DNA of 13,428 bases from Phycisphaerae bacterium (lineage in GTDB: Bacteria; Planctomycetota; Phycisphaerae; Phycisphaerales; SM1A02). The stretch spans positions 7,326-20,753 of the forward strand of contig NZFT01000059.1 in NCBI GenBank assembly GCA_002690755.1, read 5' to 3'. The position numbers were made by a program, and so were the translations under genes. A model generated the notes under the pieces. That model saw nothing but the letters and a program-made list of their open reading frames with translations. It was not told the origin of the DNA and made no database searches. This document shows, piece after piece, positions 11,708 through 13,428 of the stretch (its first letter is position 1; each line of letters opens with the position of its first letter).

Positions 11708-13428
11708 ATGAGCAGGAATCGAATTCGCCCGTTCGTCGCCGCCCTGATCGGCGGTGCCGCCGTGATTTGTGGTGATATTGGCCTCGACACGATCACCGGA
11801 TCCACCGATTTCTCGAATACCGCCGCTGCTCAGCGGGGGGGTCGAGGCGGTCGCGGTGGGATGGGCATGGGCGGGATGCGGGAAATCCGCGAGCTGCTCG
11901 ACCCTGACTTCGCGCGACGGGACGTCCCGCTGTTCGCCGAGCAGCTCGGCCTCGATGATGGCCAGCGGGCGATCATCGAGAGCCTGATCGAGGACTACGC
12001 CGACACCTTCGGCGAGGGCAGCGAGATGGTCCAGGCGGACCTCCAGGACCTTGGCCGGGCGATGATGCAGTCGTTCATGGGTGGTGGGGGCATGGGCGAC
12101 ATGCGGCAACGCATGCAGGAAAGAGCCCAGAGCGTCCGCGATGAGATCGAGGAGATCCAGGAAGCCAACGGCCAGGAGATGTCCGAGGAGGAGCGACGGG
12201 ACCTCTGGCGTGAGCGGATGCAGGACGCCGGTCGTGAAATGATGGAGGAGTCCGTCGAATCCGGTGCGATGGACGAAGCCCGCGGCGTCATGGGCGAGAT
12301 GCTCGACATTCTCGAGGAGTGGGTCGCCGATCGGCAGCGACTGAAGGCCGAATTCGTCGGCAACGTGGAAATCCAGCTCTCCGACGACCAGTTGGTCCTC
12401 TGGCCCTCGTTCGAACGGTTCCTGGTGCGTGAGAAGTCCCTGCCCAGGGCGCGACTCTCCGGCGAAGGCGTCAACCTCTTCGCGGTGCTCGATGATGCCG
12501 GGCTCTCCGATGCCGCGTTCGATTCCATCGACGCCATGCTCGATGAGTACGAGATCCAGCTCCATCAGGCCCTCGTGAATCGCGACGCCTATCTCCTGTC
12601 GAGCGCCCCCCGGCTCTACAAGGCGATGCGCGACGGCGACGTCGATGCGGCGACCAAGGTTCTCAAGCAGCAGGTCCAGTACCGCGAGGCGGTCCGGAAC
12701 GTCAACGACAACTTCCGTCAGCAGTTCGCCGACGTCATCGCCGACGAGAACGAGAAGTACATGCTCAACATGGCCTTCCTCGAGGAGGCCTACGACCGGA
12801 TCTACCGACCGACCTTCGGCCAGCGATCCTTTGAGGCCGCCCGCGAGATCGAAGGCCTCGATGCCGACGTCTTCGAGGCGGTCCTGACCCTCGAAGCAGC
12901 CTTCCTGGGCGAACTGCTCCCGAAGAACACTTCGCTGGTCTCCGCCCTGCGCAAGTCCGAGGGCGACGACCAGGTCACTCAGGGCACGCGGATGGTCTCG
13001 ATGATGTCCGGCGACTTCTCCGGCGGCATGCCGTGGGGGGGTGGCGGCCGTCGGGATCGTGACGAGGACGATCCGTACCGGGACGGCCTGGAAGACCGCG
13101 AGCGAATCGACGAACGCTACGTCGAGCAGCTCCGAGCATTGCTCACGCCCGAGCAGCAGGAAGCCCTTCCCACGCAGGGGCGTGGTCGTGGTGGTCGCGG
13201 TGCTGGTGGCTGGGGCGGCGGCATGAGTGATGAGCAGCGTGCCGAATTTATGAAGCGGTTCGACAAGGACGGCGATGGCGAGCTGAGCGACGAGGAACGC
13301 CGATCGATGATCGAGGAGTTCCGAGGTGGCCGCGGCGGCGAAGGCGGCCGCGGTGGTGGCCGCGGCGGCGAAGGCGGCCGCGGCGGTGGTCGTGGCGGCG
13401 AAGGCGGCCGCGGCGGTGGTCGTGGCGG
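11708..13428 (+). CDS. Secreted Gly/Arg-rich EF-hand protein, 3' partial
   Basis: The frame is open from ATG 11708 to the window edge (573 codons, no stop), with AAAGG upstream. The N terminus is a signal peptide (MSRNRIRPFVAALIGGAAVI) with probable cleavage near AAAQ (residues 39-42). A Gly/Arg/Met stretch follows, then a long helical, charged body (about 58-435) with LGLDDGQRAIIESLIEDY (80-97) and LLTPEQQEALP (478-488), both reminiscent of the LTxxQ elements of Spy/CpxP-like periplasmic proteins. Residues 519-530 (DKDGDGELSDEE) are a canonical calcium-binding EF-hand loop with all ligand positions filled. From residue 541 a perfect 10-residue repeat GRGGEGGRGG runs off the window. Such architecture is common in planctomycete exported proteins of unknown function. 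A calcium-responsive envelope or matrix protein is possible; no enzyme motif was seen. It is preceded by a strong terminator, so it is a separate transcription unit. Confidence 0.85.
   Translation, partial: MSRNRIRPFVAALIGGAAVICGDIGLDTITGSTDFSNTAAAQRGGRGGRGGMGMGGMREIRELLDPDFARRDVPLFAEQLGLDDGQRAIIESLIEDYADTFGEGSEMVQADLQDLGRAMMQSFMGGGGMGDMRQRMQERAQSVRDEIEEIQEANGQEMSEEERRDLWRERMQDAGREMMEESVESGAMDEARGVMGEMLDILEEWVADRQRLKAEFVGNVEIQLSDDQLVLWPSFERFLVREKSLPRARLSGEGVNLFAVLDDAGLSDAAFDSIDAMLDEYEIQLHQALVNRDAYLLSSAPRLYKAMRDGDVDAATKVLKQQVQYREAVRNVNDNFRQQFADVIADENEKYMLNMAFLEEAYDRIYRPTFGQRSFEAAREIEGLDADVFEAVLTLEAAFLGELLPKNTSLVSALRKSEGDDQVTQGTRMVSMMSGDFSGGMPWGGGGRRDRDEDDPYRDGLEDRERIDERYVEQLRALLTPEQQEALPTQGRGRGGRGAGGWGGGMSDEQRAEFMKRFDKDGDGELSDEERRSMIEEFRGGRGGEGGRGGGRGGEGGRGGGRGGEGGRGGGRG
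13328..13428 (+). repeat. 30-bp tandem repeat encoding GRGGEGGRGG
   Basis: Three full units (13328-13357, 13358-13387, 13388-13417) and a partial fourth (13418-13428) differ only at third codon positions (GGT/GGC, CGC/CGT), so the protein repeat is exact. The array continues beyond the window, so copy number is unknown. It is in frame within the EF-hand protein gene. Confidence 0.93.

Noticed and set aside
11618..12565. Minus-strand open frame (315 codons) opposite the EF-hand protein gene
   Set aside because: It is the complement of the helical Glu/Leu/Met-rich coding region; the + frame has a signal peptide, ribosome binding site and EF-hand.
1..13428. tRNA/rRNA genes, CRISPR arrays, insertion sequences, integrase or attachment sites
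   Set aside because: Nothing resembling cloverleaf genes, regularly spaced repeats, transposases or flanking inverted repeats was seen; the only regular repeat is the in-frame 30-bp coding array at the right end.

Overview
The window (13,428 bp, GC-rich) looks like part of a surface-polysaccharide or glycolipid gene cluster, followed by two exported-protein genes, from a planctomycete, most plausibly class Phycisphaerae. The taxonomy is inferred from: a short protein ending in a Pro-Ala-Pro-Gly / hydrophobic / Arg-rich tail (the PEP-CTERM-type sorting signal as it usually appears in Phycisphaerae), several starts without a Shine-Dalgarno sequence, a secreted Gly/Arg-rich EF-hand protein, and a sulfotransferase. 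No rRNA or marker gene is present to confirm it.

Layout. 1-1069: the 3' part of a GT-B glycosyltransferase (+). 1096-1731: a class I SAM methyltransferase on the opposite strand. 1883-7041: a tightly packed + strand run of a second glycosyltransferase with a long Arg-rich/hydrophobic insertion, an ABC-exporter-like membrane protein with no recognisable ATPase motifs, a PIG-L/LmbE deacetylase, an unrecognised 197-aa protein (possibly hotdog fold), and a KAS III (FabH-like) ketosynthase. Three of the four junctions are 4-bp GTGA overlaps. 7060-9372: on the minus strand, one continuous gene encoding an N-terminal PAPS-type sulfotransferase fused to a C-terminal glycosyltransferase and a coiled-coil tail. 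9396-10587: an acyl carrier protein and an LpxD-like N-acyltransferase (+), separated by 7 bp and starting 23 bp from the divergent sulfotransferase start. 10796-11410: a PEP-CTERM-type exported protein with a structured, purine-rich leader and a perfect 13-bp rho-independent terminator. 11708-end: a secreted protein with an EF-hand and a 30-bp Gly/Arg/Glu tandem repeat, cut by the window end.

How the genes may work together (inference): the PIG-L deacetylase could expose an amine on an N-acetyl sugar. The dedicated ACP, the KAS III and perhaps the 197-aa protein could supply a special acyl thioester. The LpxD-like enzyme could then N-acylate the sugar, and glycosyltransferases, the methyltransferase and the sulfotransferase would extend and decorate it. 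This resembles the deacetylate-then-N-acylate logic of lipid A synthesis, but with a PIG-L enzyme in place of LpxC and with a private ACP/KAS III. A sulfated, N-acylated amino-sugar glycoconjugate is the most interesting hypothesis of the window.
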